This document shows positions 37,734 through 51,658 of a stretch of 64,000 nucleotides of DNA, in pieces. Every line of letters begins with the position of its first letter. Position 1 is the stretch's first letter. The stretch is from Ichthyophthirius multifiliis (taxonomy: Eukaryota; Ciliophora; Oligohymenophorea; Hymenostomatida). The notes beneath the pieces are model-generated. The model saw only the letters and a program-made list of their open reading frames with translations. It did no database searches and had not been told where the DNA came from. Made by a program: the position numbers and the translations under genes. Location: NCBI RefSeq assembly GCF_000220395.1, contig NW_004086389.1:1-64000 (forward strand), given 5' to 3'.

Positions 37734-38610
37734 TCACTCTATTTATTCTGAAAAATCATACCTACATAAAGGACATGACATATTAATTTTTAGCCACGAA
37801 ACTATGCATTCCTTATGAAAATGATGTAATTCATTACAAGGTAAAATAATTATGTTTTCATCAATTATATAGTACATTCTACAAATGCTACATTCAGTAT
37901 CTCCTTTAACGATTCTGTTTCCCTTTTAATATTTCAAAATTTCAAATTATTTAAGTTAAGATTTTAGTTTATTACTTTTTCTTATTCTTTAATAAATTAA
38001 ATATGGGATATAAAAGCACAAAATTACTGGTAAGACTTTAGAAAAATAAAAAATTAATATATTAAATAAAAATAAATAAAAAGATACCTATAATAATAAA
38101 AAGTAATAAGTCAAATAAACTTTTATTTAATAAAATAATAGCAAAAATCGAAAAAAAAGACCACAAAGTTAGAAAATATTCACAAGTATTAATATTAGAA
38201 TTAGAATCAAAAAACGAATTCATCATTAAATCATAATAATCATCTTTTAAAAAAACTAATAATCCATAAATTGCATAAGACAAAGTAATAAATTATTTTA
38301 AAAAAAAAGCCAACTTTAAACACATATTTCTTCTATAATAATAATAAGTCAAATCTTTTTATAATTCATATATTTATTCTTCATTTAATAATGGAATTTA
38401 TTATTATTCTTCCTCTTCGTATTCCCCTAATTTTTAGCAAATGTATATTTTTAACGAAGGGAAGAAAAATTGTATCAATATTAAGAAATGATAAAATGCA
38501 TTATAAAAAAAGAATATCATCCACTACAAATTCCATACTTATAGATCAGATATTTTATAATTGCATTTATATTAACTATAAATTTATATTTAAAATGTTA
38601 TTAATCCCAT
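37734..38610 (-). CDS. Membrane RING-H2 E3 ubiquitin ligase
   Basis: Minus-strand gene with one intron (38036-38087). ATG at 38608-38610, TGA at 37734-37736, about 274 residues. The N-terminal half has several hydrophobic membrane segments (for example [18 protein letters not shown] and the [19 protein letters not shown] stretch that spans the splice). The C-terminus is a RING-H2 finger: CSIC, then 14 residues to the next Cys, then [11 protein letters not shown] and CPLC. The spacing C-x2-C-x14-C-x3-H-x2-H-x2-C-x10-C-x2-C fits a RING-H2 of the type found in membrane-bound ligases. It should pass ubiquitin from an E2 to substrates at the endomembrane or plasma membrane; the substrate is unknown. 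Confidence 0.85.
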
Positions 38611-39212
38611 TATTATATTAAATATTATTTTCATGCATATTTTACGCATGCTTTGTTTAAATATTTATTTAAATGTTTATGACATTTTTCTATTTTAGTC
38701 TTCATTTTGTAAAAAAGAAGTTTACATTTTATTTTTATTTTTTTAATTTATTATTAACTTTAATATCTTTAAAAAAAAAAAGAAATATTATTTTTTTATT
38801 AAATATAATTCAATTTATTATAATAATTTCAAAAATATTATTAATATATTTTACTCTTTCCTTTTAAATAAAGTATTTTTTGGAATTTAAAAACATATCA
38901 AGAAGTCTATAATTTAATTAATTATATAAATATTTTTTTTATATTTTATTTTATTTATGAGTATATCAAGAAATTTCAAATAAATAATATGTGTATAAAT
39001 AATAGATAATATATAATAGACATTAATAATTTTTAGATTAAAAAAAAAAAAAAACTCAAAATAATAAAAGTGCTTCTGCTTCTTTTTTGATTTATAATTA
39101 AAAAAAAAATATGGATATATTTTTTTTAAAAAAAAAATAAAAAAATAATTGAAAAATATAATTTACATTTAAGTTATTTTATATTAATTAAAAATGAAAT
39201 TAACATAAATAA
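38611..39212. other. Intergenic spacer between two minus-strand genes
   Basis: About 600 bp; a standard-code open frame here is hydrophobic low-complexity AT sequence with no coding character. Should contain the promoter of the RING gene. Confidence 0.5.
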
Positions 39213-40034
39213 TCATTTTAAACTAAAAGTGTATTTCAAACAATTAAATTTCGAAAAAAACTTAGAATGAATTTAAAAAACAAAAGCGAAAAGTCCAATA
39301 TTTGACAATCCAAGTAATAAGCATAATGCATGATCTCCTAATTTAAGCTAAATACATCCAAAATATTTACCAAAATTATAAAATATAATCAAATAAACTG
39401 CCAATAGAACTGAAATTTACAAAAATATAATGAATTTTCTCCAAAAAATTCCATAATTATCATTATTATATTTCTTTACATTAGCCGAATAAAGAATATT
39501 AAACAATTAAAAATAAACTAAGCTATTAAAACAAATAGTAAATTTAGCCTAAGGACTCTAATTAATAGAAGTAAATGTATTAGAAATTCTAAATAAAGAA
39601 TTAATATCAATAAAAAGTGCAAAGGATATAACAGAAATCTAAAAAAGGCTTTAAAAGAAAATATTTCTCCACATATCACTAGTAATAATATATTCCTTAG
39701 TTGAAATTGGAGGTTATTTTAATAATTATTAAGAAGGTTCTTCTCTTGCCATTATAAAAGCAGCAAATTCATCTAATAAAATACTCATAAATAAGAATTA
39801 TGCACAATTAAAAGGCTAAAATTATCCTTAGAAAAATATTGTAATAAAAAGTATAAATATTATTACATAATTTTAAGATAGTATTAACTAAAAATACTTA
39901 CGTAGAAATTAATAAATATTTCTTGCATATAAAATAGATGGAATAATTGAAGAAAAAGAATCGTTTTTTAATATTATATAAGCTGCCTTTTGTTATTAAA
40001 AAAAATTATTATGAATAAGAATTAAAAAAAAATA

Positions 40035-40078
<44 letters not shown>

Positions 40079-42675
40079 TTATACATATATTTATATATTT
40101 TTACTTATTTAACAACTTCATTTCCACTTAAACCTAATCCTATACCTACTTAAGCTTTTTACATAATTTAACAATCAGCTGTATCATCTCCAGTAACTGC
40201 TACAATATATTTTAATTATCTTTTATATAAAAAAATATATAATTAATTTATTTAATATTTAAAATGTATACATTAATCCAGTAACTAAAGCATCCTTAGC
40301 TTTTGAAGTACCTCTTGAAATAATTCTTAGTTCTTTAATTAGTCTTTCAAAATTATGAATATCTCTTATTTTTTCCATAATTTATCCTCTTCCAAATTTA
40401 TTAGTATATTATCCAATTCCACTAATCGAATTCTGGAATTTTTCCCCATCTAAAATTGCCATATTATTTTCCTTATATTCCGTATTCTAATTTAAAAGTC
40501 CAATTAACTTTCCTGTTGCTATCGCAGTTTCTCTATTATCTCCAGTCAAAGCCCTAACAGTGATTCCTGCGTTTTTACATTTTTTTATTGCTTCCGGAAT
40601 ATCGGGTCTAAAAGGATCTTTAATACCCACAAGAGCTAGAAAAATAAGATCTTAATTAAGCTTTTCTTCACTATAAATATGCTAAGAATCATACTCGATA
40701 TCTTTAAAAGCAAAAAGGATTATTCTTAGAGACTCGACAGCTCCAAACTAATTTATTTTTTCCCTAATGATTTATTTAACAGCCTGTGTTAGTTTTTAAT
40801 TAATTCCTTCTTTATTCCTAAACTCCGTACATTTATCCAATATAAGTTCCGGTGAGCCTTTGAAATATACCCTTAAAGTCCCTTATTTTTTCAAATATAC
40901 AGTAATCATTCTTTTCTATTTAGAATTGAATGGATAAACCTTTTTAATTCTAGAAGAAACCCTATATTTTTCATAATCATAGCCTAATTTAAACGCATAT
41001 TCTAGTAAAGCTGATTCTATAGAAATTCCAACTTTATCAACCATATTTCGATCAGTTTATAGAATATCACTTGAATTAATACAAATATTTTCACATAAAA
41101 TTTCTAAAGATCTATTTGAATAAATACTAATTTTATTCATACTACTATAAGTATTATAATACTCCTATTCATTTGCATATATTTTTTCCACGAAATTGAT
41201 ATTTTTGGTGACACATCCAGTTTTATCTGTTACAATCGAATCTACAAACCCTAACCATTAAAAAGCTTAAATATCTTTTATAATGATATCTTTTTATGAT
41301 AAAAACTACATTGCAATACAAATATAAGTATGAAAAGCCTAACTTATGCCTTCCTACATTAAATAAAATGAAACCCCAACTAACATTTAAGCTGAAAGTA
41401 ACATATCTTAAATCAAAAACCAAAATTATTAGTTCAAACAGCAAAATTTCTGTCCTTTCCAAAATAAATATTTTATCAAAATAAATACAAAAAATACAAA
41501 TAGACACTTTGTTCCCGTCGCCTTTATTTTTCCTTCAATATCCTTCAATTTTTCATTTAAAAAATTTTTATGCATAGTAACACTTGAACATTATTAAACT
41601 CTATTTACAAGTGTATTTTATCCTACACTACAAACCAGCATTTCTCCCTATCCCATCATTATTTAAGACCCCGAATATATAAAGCAATCTATATATATTT
41701 AGCCTTTCTCATGTGCACTTTTTGCTAAACCTTCTCTTGCACTTACTAAAGGGGATTCCGTGACAACTAAATCATTTGATTTTAAAAGAATTCCATCTAC
41801 ATTTATTATATCACCTGCTTCTATTAATAAAATATCTCCAACTACTAATGAAGATGATTTTATATATTAGACGAGAGAGTTTCTTGCTACTTTTACTTTA
41901 TATTCGGTGTTTTGGAATACTAAATTATTGTAATCGCGATCGTCTTTCCATCTTTTGATTGTATTTATTATAATACTCAAAAAAAGCATAACTAAAGTTC
42001 CTATCTATACATTTAAATCTAAATTTTTTGAAACAATTTCAGTTTTATTTTTGAGATATTTAATTTAAACAAATTCCATAAAAAGAAAAAAAAAGCAAAT
42101 TAAAAAAATTATCAAAGAATGATTTTTTTCAATATTAAATTTCAAAATTTAGTTAAACTTAATTTATTTAGTTCCTGCAATTTTATTAGATCCATACAAT
42201 TACCTTCTTTAGGCAATATCATTTTCATTATTAATATTAATTCCTGTTCTAATGTCGACTCTTAAAAGATTTGCTAGGCCCTAAACGTCACCTAATTTAT
42301 GTAAATTTCTCATTTGTTAATTTTATAATTTTTATCTTATTTGTTACAAATGGGTACTTGAATCATTTTAAATCATTTCTTAATCTTAAACTTATATGTT
42401 TCCTGATGAATGCGGACTTGATTGATTATTGTTTTATTATTGACAATTTTTTACTATATTTAATGCTGTAAAATCTTCTAGTTCTTCATCAGTTTTATGT
42501 TAAGATGGAAGAAGAAATAAATCTAATAATTACTCGTTTTTTAATTGAATTGTTAATTAATTTTATGGTATTATTTTTTGGAATTGTATTAATGGTTTAC
42601 GATCTTTTTTAATAATAAAACTGGATATTAATTATATTGGTAATCTATTAAATTATATTTTAAAGAACTATACAT
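39213..42675 (-). CDS. P-type ATPase of plasma-membrane Ca2+ pump type, catalytic motifs altered
   Basis: Minus-strand, about 1070 residues; TGA at 39213-39215; introns 40220-40271, 39987-40104 and 39827-39901. The P2-ATPase order is complete. It has two N-terminal membrane segments, the actuator region (LLIEAGDIINVDGILL then VVTESPLVSARE), the phosphorylation site (VDSIVTDKTGCVTKN), nucleotide-binding KGSPEL, KDPFRPDIPEAIKKCKNAGI and VRALTGDN, the hinge VAVTGDDTADC, then YARNIYQF and C-terminal membrane segments. The layout matches PMCA (type IIB) pumps of the plasma membrane or contractile vacuole. Normally invariant motifs are changed: DKTGT is DKTGC, TGES is TES, and GDGTND is GDDTAD. Transport activity is therefore doubtful. 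The ATG at 42675 needs one extra A near 42610 to stay in frame, so the start is uncertain. Confidence 0.85.
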
Positions 42676-44517
42676 TTTATCCTTTTTAATATTTTTTTAT
42701 ATATTTTTTTTATATATTTTTTTTGTGAAATAATTTATTTTTTATATATTAACTTTTTTTTGTATATAAATGATTATGCTTTAAATGAAATTAAAATTAT
42801 ATTTTTTTAAGTAATATAAATTAATTATATATCAAATATTTTTTTTTTTCATTTATTGTATTTTATGTTCTTTATAATCATTAAATAAGTATGAACTTTT
42901 TATTTTATTTATATATATACTTTGTTGTTTTTTTTTAATAATCTAAATTAGAATTTTTTATTTTTGAGAAATATTATTTATAATAAGAAAAATTAAAATT
43001 ATAATAATTTAAATTAAGTACATTTAAATAATAAAATAAATTAATAAGATATTAAAAATAAAGAAATATACTTTTAAATTTTAAAAGAAAAAACAATTTA
43101 TATAAAAATTATATTAATATATAATAACAAAGAAATAGATTTTTATTTTATTTATTTATCTTTTAAAATATTATTATTTTAAAATTTAAAATAATATTTA
43201 AAAAAAAAATATATTTATTTTTAAATTTCTTATAATAAATCAACTTTATTATATTTAAAAAATAAAAAAATATAATTATTTTTTATTTATTTATGCTTTT
43301 TAAATTATTATATTATTTATTAAAATAAAGTTTTTCAAATAAATAACTTAATTTATTTTTATTTATAAACATTATATATATATTATTTTTTTAAAAAATA
43401 TTAAATATTAAATAAAATTAAAATATTAATTTTTTTTTTTATCCTATTTAATTTTTATTTTGAAATTTTATTTTAAAATTTTTTAATGTTTTAAGTAAAA
43501 ACAAATATTGTATTATATAATATACTATTATTATATTAGGTTTTTGCCTTATTTTTTCTTAAACTTTTTAATATTATTATTTGAAAAAAAAAAAAAAAAC
43601 TTAAAAACAATCTGAATTTATTTTTATTTAATATATATATATATAAAAAAAGTTAAGATATTTTTTTATTTCAAATTATATTAAATATAAGTATGAAAGA
43701 TAAATTATAATTGTTTGTATTTGTATTTAATTAATAAAAGATATATTTTATAAAAATAGACTTAATTTCCATGTCTTATAAAAATATATAAACATAATAT
43801 AATTTAGATTTTTTTAAAGACTCAATTTAATTTTTGGAATATTAAGATGATAAAATATAAAAATATATAAATAAAATAATAATAAATGACATAAAGTTTA
43901 GAAATATATATAAAACTAGTTTAATATTATTAATAATAATTAAAATTAAAATCAATAAAATGCATTTTTCATTTTTTTTTTGTTTTTTTCAATGATCAAA
44001 AAAAAAAAAAAAAAAAAAATTAATTAATTTATTAATTTATATTATTTGCTTTGCGGTGATAATTATAAATAAAATCTATATATATAAAATAAGATATTAG
44101 TCTATCTTTCAAAAAAATTGAAATATATGAAACTATTTTATTTAATAAAAATGAAAATTATTAATTAAATAAAAAATAAATTATTAAAGTTTATAAAAAG
44201 AGTCTTATTTTAAAGTTTTATAAATATCTTTAAAAATTTAATAATAAATAAAATAATTTTTAATCCTATTTTGAAATAAATAAAATTTAGGTAAAATTCA
44301 TTTGTATAAAATTAAAAATATTTTTTTTTTATTTTTTTTTATAATAAATATATATTTTGTAAAAATAATTTTATATTTCAAAAAAAAATCAAGTTGTTAA
44401 AATAATCTATAGATTTATAGATGAACAAAATTAATAATAAAAAATATATTCGCTAAAATGCTAAAATAATAAATTATATATATAAAAAACATTAATCAAT
44501 ATAATATTTTGATAATT

Positions 44518-44553
<36 letters not shown>

Positions 44554-44668
44554 AAAATGTAATATATTTAATTTCAATAAATTATTTATTACAAATAAAA
44601 AATATTAAAAATATAAATCTTAAACTAATAAAATTTAAAAAAATATAGTATTAAATATTAAAATAAAA
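42676..44668. promoter_or_regulatory. 2-kb divergent intergenic region
   Basis: The longest gene-free stretch between two active-looking divergent genes. It is almost pure A/T with homopolymer runs and a TA run at about 44521-44550. No coding frame on either strand. It should hold both promoters and is a candidate for matrix-attachment or origin function on composition alone. Confidence 0.5.
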
Positions 44669-47600
44669 ATGGATTATCCAAACATATTATTTATATAAAA
44701 CCCTTTACAAATAGTATCTGAAATTCTCCACCGATTCACCAAAGTCTAAAAATACTGCATAATAACTGACGAAAATATCGAAAAGCTATATCTTCCCTAC
44801 CTAAAATCTCAATTTAACAACCATTAAATCTATCCTGAGATCTTCATTTTAAAAAGCGGTGAATAAAACAAGAAATTTAAATCCGTAAAAAGGTTATTAA
44901 ATTACTTATTTTCCCATAATTTTACTCGAAATGATGCATTAATAGCTTTAGGAGGTGGTTTAATAACTGATTTTGTAGGTTTTGCTTCTTCTATATATAA
45001 AAGAGGTTGTAAATATATAAGTATACCGACATCAATATTAGGCATGGCAGACGCATGCATAGGATCAAAGAACGGAATAAATAATAAATTTGGAAAAAAT
45101 ATGGTAGGTACATTTTATAATTTCCATTTTTTAATTATCAGCACTTATTTTTTAAAAACTCTTGACTAAAGAAATTTCTCAAATGGATTTGCAGAAATTA
45201 TAAAAATGGCCTGCATTTTAGACCTCCCTTTTTTTCAAAAACTACAAAAATTTACTCTAAAAACACTTCTATAAAACGAACTTGAGCTTCTCGAAATTAT
45301 TAAAAAATCTATTTTTTTGAAACTATAGGTAGTTGAATAAGACAAATATGAACAAAATATTCGGAAAATACTCAATTATGGGCATACTTTAGGCCACGGC
45401 ATTGAATATGCTTCCAAAGGCAAACTACTGCATGGAGAAGCAGTATCCATAGGAATAGTTTTAGCTAATAAACTTAGCTAAAATATCTAAAAGTAAGATT
45501 TCGATCAAGAAATAAAGGAGCTTTTGGAAAAATATGGATTACCGGTTGAATATCCGGATTTCTTGGACTCTGATAAAGTTTTATAATATATGTAAAATGA
45601 TAAAAAGAAGGAATAAAAAGTTTTTTTGACTTTATTTTTATAAAAAAAATTGGAGAAGCTTTTTTTGATTAAACTTTTAAAGTAAAAACTTAAGAAATTC
45701 TATCTTTGTTGAATAAATAAGAAGAAAATCTTTTTTTTGTCAAAAAAAATTAGGATTTACCTTCCTTTTTATAACTAAAACCACATTTTGGTTCAAAATC
45801 TATTCTTAATAGGCTTTTATTAATTTCCTCAATGTAAAAAAATACCGAAATTTTGATATAAAATGCTTCTTTAGATTAAGGAGAAGATATTTTTATAATG
45901 TCCGAATGTTTAAAAGTACTCTAAGTATGCGAAATCTCCGAAAACAAAGAAAAAAGGGAAATATTGCTCAAAACAAAATAAGTAAAAATGTCTTTTGAGG
46001 GGATTAAGGAAATTTACGTGGGAAATTCTGGTACTACGGCTAGATTTATGACTTCATTTATGCTCTTATTGGATGAAAATAGATAAAAAGTTATTTTTAA
46101 AAGCGATCCGAGAATGGAAGAAAGACCAATGAAGGGACTTCTGGAAGTTTTAGAGGATTTTCTGGACTTTGAATATTTAAAAAATCCTTATTGTTTCCCT
46201 TTTATCGTCCAAAAGAAGTAAAATCTACCATCATAGACCAAATTAGTAATTTAACTAAAGGATAACAACATTAGTAGTTAATTTTTGAGCGGACTTTTAA
46301 TGGTTTTACCTTAAGCTTTCCCACAAGTTGAAGAAATAGAAATAAGAATTTCACAAAAACAAGAAGTTTCTGAATCTTTTGTAAAAATGACATTAAAAAT
46401 ACTCTAACTTTTCTAAATAGAAATTATATAAAAGGACTAAAGTTTTTTTTTTAATAAGCATTAATAATAATCTTCTTTTTTGGAAAAAATAAATAATTCG
46501 TTTTTTGTCGAACCTGATGGGGCAACAACTTCTTATGATATTTAATATGCAATTTTAAATAAAAAAGATATTCTTTTGGAAAATATTTCCTTAAAAAATT
46601 CCATTTAAGGTGATTTTGAGTTTTTTTTTAAATTCTATAATAAATTGGAATCGAAATATAAAGTGATTAAGATGGAAATGTTTTAATTAAAGGAAGTTCT
46701 TTCTAAGAAAAAAATAACAAAATAATTATATTTTAGATTTTTCTAATTGTGGTGATATTTTTATTACTTTTTGTTGTTTCGTTCCTTTTATTTTTAACTA
46801 AAAAATAAGCTTTAGTATTATTGGAATCGAAAATCAAAAAGTTAAAGAAAGTAATAGAATTAAAGCTGTTATTAAAAATCTTGCCAAATTGAGAGTTTTT
46901 GCATGTGAAATTAAAGGAGGAATTTAAATTTTTTCAAATGCTAAAAAATTAGTTTAAGAAAAAAAATATTCCTTTGATAATTATGTCTTTCTTAAATCTT
47001 ATAATGATCATAGAATTTGTATGGCTTTTACTATTTTAGCTAATTTTCTTTCTAATATCTTTTAAAAAGTAATAAATATTAAATATATATAAATATATAT
47101 AAAAGGAATTTATCATTATAAATAATAAAAATTGTGTGAATAAAACTTTTTCTAAATTCTATTAACATATAGAAACAAACTATAAAATATTAATATAAAA
47201 AACAAACGTAAAATTCCCTAAAAAATCTTTAAAAACTCCTATTTTTATAACTGGTATGAGGTATTCTGGTAAAACAACTTTATCAAGGAATTTCGCCTAA
47301 AAATACTCTTTAATGCATATTGATTTAGACCATTATATCCTTTAAAAATACTACCCAAATTTAATTTGGGACGAACAAAACTACCGTCAAAAAATAAAAT
47401 AAGAAATTGGTTTAGAAAACTATCGAGAATACGAATAAAAAGCCTTTAAAAAGATAACCTAAAAAGCCTTAACATTACCAAAATATTAAAATTCGGTAAT
47501 ATCATTAAGCGGTGGAATAATATGTCGTGAAAGCAACCAGAAAATATTACAATATATTAAAAAATCAATAATTTACATATAAAGGATTTTCCCAAATACT

Positions 47601-49322
47601 TATTAACCTTAAATTGATGATGAAACTTTTTGGTATGATTTGAATCAAAGAAAACATCTATATGAACTTTATTCAGGAAAAAAATTAACTTTACCATATG
47701 AAATATGCCTTAAAAAATCCCAAAAAGTCTTCAATTAAATTTTTAAGTAAAAATAAAATAAATAAATTCTCAAATATATCACTTTTGGAAATAATACAAC
47801 TTTTCTATGTTTATTTTATGAAGATATACTTAATTTAAATGAAGAAAAAAGAACATAAATTTTTAAAAATTATACTTTTCTAGAAATTCGAGCAGACCTT
47901 TTTTTCGAAAAAAATCTTGAAAATTCCTAAAAAATAGAAGAATTTTTAGCCAATATTACCTTTTTTAAATTCTTGCACTAAAATCCTTCCAAAATTCACT
48001 TAATTTTTACCCTTAGGACTATTTCTGAAGGCGGTTTTTTCACATAAACGTCAAAATATATCGAAACAATTAAAAAAATGTAAAATAGTTCCCTTTTTGA
48101 CTACATAGACATAGAATTAGATCTAATAATTGACTAAAACTCATAAATTTTATTCAATAATTAAATTCCCATTTTTTCTTCACATTACCAAACTGAAAAT
48201 AACGAAAATCTTCAAAAACACATATAATTCTTAAATTAATACTTCCCAGATTTTCCTAAAAAAATAGTTTTAAATCCAAATACTTAATTATAAGATTTCC
48301 ATAAAATAATAAATATATTAAAACCTCCTTATATTTGTTTTATATAAGGTGAAAAAGGCAAAATAACTCGCGTTTTTAACCAAAATTTGACTCCAGTATT
48401 TGACTAAAATCTAAGCGATCCAACTGGATAAGGCCAAATGTAAAAAAGTGAAATTTTCCAAATTAAATAAGCTTTGAACATTTTTCCTAAAAAATTTTAT
48501 ATTTTTGGAAATTCAATTAAATTGAGTCCAACTCCTCATTTATATTCCTCTTTATTCCAAAAATACAACTTAGAGTTCTATTAAATAGAAAGAGTAGAAG
48601 TCTAGCATTTTTCTGAAATTCAAAAATACATTAAATCTCCAGATTTTAATGCAGGGATAGTCACTATGCCTTTTAAATAAGATATTAATCATTATGTAGA
48701 TTTTGTTTATGGAAAAGCCGTTAAAATTAATCCTTCTTAGCCTGTTATTAATACTATTCTATAAACTAATTCAGGTAAAATTGTAGGTTTTAACAGTGAT
48801 TATGATGGAGTTTATCGCTTATTGAAAAAAAAAGCAATTCATTTTCCTAAAAAACCTTTTGCTCTACTAGTAGGAGCTGGTGGAACATCAAAAACAGTTC
48901 TTTATTGTTTAAAAAATCTTAAAATTTAGACTATATTATACAGTAGAAGTCCAAACGAAATAAAAGAAGACCTTTATTTCTACAAAAGTACATCTTTGGA
49001 AGAAATAGACCTGTTTATTAAAGAAAAAGGCATTTTTTTTTCACTTATAGTAAGTTCTATTCCTGGTATTTCAAATATGGAACTTCCAAAAAGTTTTATT
49101 TAAGAAAAAAGTTGTATTTTTGATGTTTCTTATATTCCGAAAGAAACTTGGTTGATAAAATAGGCTATAGATATGGGATGCTAAAATATTATTTATGGAA
49201 TTGATATGATTTGTACTTAAGCTATTTTATAATCTTCGATTCTTTTGGGTAGAAAAACTGATTAGAAATTTATTAGAAAAGTTGTTTTGGAATATTATAA
49301 TGGATTATAATTAAATGAATGA
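44669..49322 (+). CDS. ARO1: Pentafunctional AROM polypeptide (shikimate pathway)
   Basis: About 1540 residues, ATG 44669, TGA 49320-49322, one 37-bp intron (47069-47105). All five AROM enzymes occur in the usual order. (1) 3-dehydroquinate synthase: ALGGGLITDFVGFASSIYKR, PTSILGMADACIGSKNGIN, NYGHTLGHGIE, LHGEAV. (2) EPSP synthase: GSKSILNRLL, GNSGTTARF, RMEERP, DFSNCGDIF, KESNRI, NDHRICMAF. (3) Shikimate kinase: P-loop GMRYSGKTTLSR, then HIDLDHY. (4) Type I dehydroquinase: FLEIRADLF, IFTLRTISEGG, SSHY. (5) Shikimate dehydrogenase: KLSPTPHLY, NAGIVTMPFKQD, GAGGTSKTVLY, ending YGIDMICTQA. Together they turn DAHP into EPSP, the precursor of chorismate, in the cytosol. The usual Schiff-base Lys of dehydroquinase appears to be Leu. 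Two single-base breaks lie in A-runs at 45642-45649 (one A short) and 46708-46714 (one A extra). Confidence 0.93.
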
Positions 49323-49445
49323 TAAATATTTTAAAAATTTGAAATTTAAAATTTTTTAATATTTATTTATTTTATTTTATTAAAAAAAAAAAAAAAAATA
49401 TTATTAAATTTTTATTTTTTATTACTTTAAATTTTAATTAATAAT
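49323..49445. other. Short intergenic spacer
   Basis: Only 123 bp between the AROM stop and the next start on the same strand; contains an A15 run near 49383. Confidence 0.6.
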
Positions 49446-51442
49446 ATGTCAAATTATAAAAATTAGTTCTATAAAGAATAGTAATTTACTGATAAAAAAA
49501 TTAATTAAAATTCGTCGTTTAATTATTTTTTTGACTATACTTAAACAGCTAGATAGAGAAATTCTTAAAATAACATTTATTAATAATAATAGTTATGTGA
49601 AAATAATTAATATTTTTAATTAAAAACTTCCAGATATTAATAAGATGAAAAAAATGAATAATACATTTAAAATAAATCTAATTAATTATAAAATTAATAA
49701 TCTAAATAAATTAGTGAATTTATAAAATGTTAAAGTGATTTTAATAATGAATCTCAGTAAATATTTATTTTCGTTTTTTTTTTGTTATTTAAAAAAAAAA
49801 AAAAAATCAAATGAATTTTTTCTTTTAAAAAAAGAATGAATTAAATAAAAAAAAATTCTTAGATTATTAAAATAAATGAAATCAATTAGGTTTTAGAAAA
49901 AATAAATGAGAATTAGTAAAAAGAAGCATCTAAATTATAAAATTTATAAGAAATTTTATAAACAAATTAAATTTTATTACAATCAATTACGAATAAATTT
50001 GAAAGGTAAATATTATTATTATTATTAATTATTTTTAATTTAAAACAAAAAATAAGTTTAAAATAAAATTCTGAAATATAATAATTTTAAAATAAATAAA
50101 AATAAAATATTTTATATGAAGAATTTAATTTAAAAAACTAAAAATTATTAAAATTATTTGAAGAATTATCATTTTAGTAAGAACAATTTTTAGAGAATAT
50201 TTAATAAATAAAAAACCAAAAAAATCTATATTTAGAAACTAAATCATTTATTAAAGAAGATTTGAATACTAAATTAATTTAAAGGGCTGAGTTATTAGCT
50301 TAAATTGAAGATTATGAATAAACATTTGAATAAAATAAATATGAATACTAATATATTACTTAATTAAATTAAGTCAATTCTAAAATTAAATAAATAGATC
50401 AATTAATTAAAAACTACTAAAATAAACCTAAATAAGAAGCAAAGATAAATATTATAGAATAATTAATAATCGAATAATAAAACAAGCTCCAAATTCTAAA
50501 CGAAAATAAAATTTAATTAGAGAATAAATATTAAGCTTGGCTTGATAATTAAGTAGAGACTTTATTTAATTAAATTTTTAAATAAAAAGAGTTTTATTAT
50601 AATTAAATTTAAGAAGAATATGGAAATGAAACTTTTTAAAATTTATAAAAAGATCATAAGGAATAAATAAAGGATATTATAAATGGACAATAAAAAGTAA
50701 TTTTTTTTTAATAAAAAAAAAAAAAATATTTTTAAAATAAAAAGTAAAAAATATAAAAAATAATTAATAATATTGAAACTACAAAAAAATTAGAAATTTA
50801 AATTGCTAAAAATACTAATCATGTAAATAGTATAATTCTACCTCATTTAAATTTTATTATTTAATAAATCTAATTTTAAAATGATCAATTAAATATAATG
50901 TAAGAGGATCTTGAAAAATATAATATTGCGAAGTTATTACGTAAGAAGATGTTAATTTATTAAATGATTGTCTAAATAGAAAAATTATAGAGCTTCAAAA
51001 TGTATTTATTATTAATTTATCATTATTATATATAAAATGTTACTTTATTTTATTTTTAAAAAAATAATTAAGGTAAATGATAATTAAAAAATTATTTAAA
51101 ATACAGATTAATAAATGAAAGAATAATAAAATAAAATATATAAAATTTAAAATGAAATTCATTAAACTTAAAAAAACATTTAAGAATAACAAGAATAAGT
51201 ATTATAATAAAATTTATTTCTTGTGTTATATCAAATTTAATTATTAAATAATAGGCTAGATATTTAAAAGAAGAAATAAATTATATTTAAGAAAATATTT
51301 AACATATTAATTAAATACAAATAAATGATGAAAATTAATAAAAATAGTTTAAATAGAAATAATTAGATATTAAATAACAAAAAAACTACAAAAACAAATA
51401 ATTTAATATAAATTTAAATTTTCTTTATTAAAATTAGTAAAA
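49446..51442 (+). CDS. Gln-rich coiled-coil protein
   Basis: ATG 49446, TGA 51440-51442. Introns near 49757-49834, 50006-50054, 50698-50743, 51002-51072 and 51200-51254 keep phase. The product is about 550 residues. The first 100 residues are Gln/Asn-rich and disordered; from about 49870 on it is continuous coiled coil, with many Leu/Ile heptads such as LQNLQEILQTNQILLQSI and ENKIQLENKYQAWL. Many Gln are TAA/TAG. One more A is needed in the A-run 50914-50918 to join the segment ending at 51001. No family recognised; coiled-coil proteins of this type in ciliates are often centrin-, basal-body- or cortex-associated, which is inference. Confidence 0.65.
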
Positions 51443-51611
51443 AAGAATTTGAAAATATATTCAATAATTAAAAAAATAATATATTATAGTTATACATTCT
51501 AAAAATTTTATTATTAAATTTATGAGATAACAAATTTTGTATTTTGTATTTTAAATTTATATTAATTTTTAAATAAAAAAATTTTATATAGATTTTTATA
51601 TTTTAATGATA

Positions 51612-51658
<47 letters not shown>

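Noticed and set aside
41223-41507. 94-residue minus-strand open frame
   Set aside because: Different frame of the P-type ATPase; the true frame reads into DKTGC and matches P-type pumps, this one does not.
44521-44550. TA run as a specific promoter element of AROM
   Set aside because: Identical runs occur in introns and convergent spacers, so it carries no promoter information by itself.
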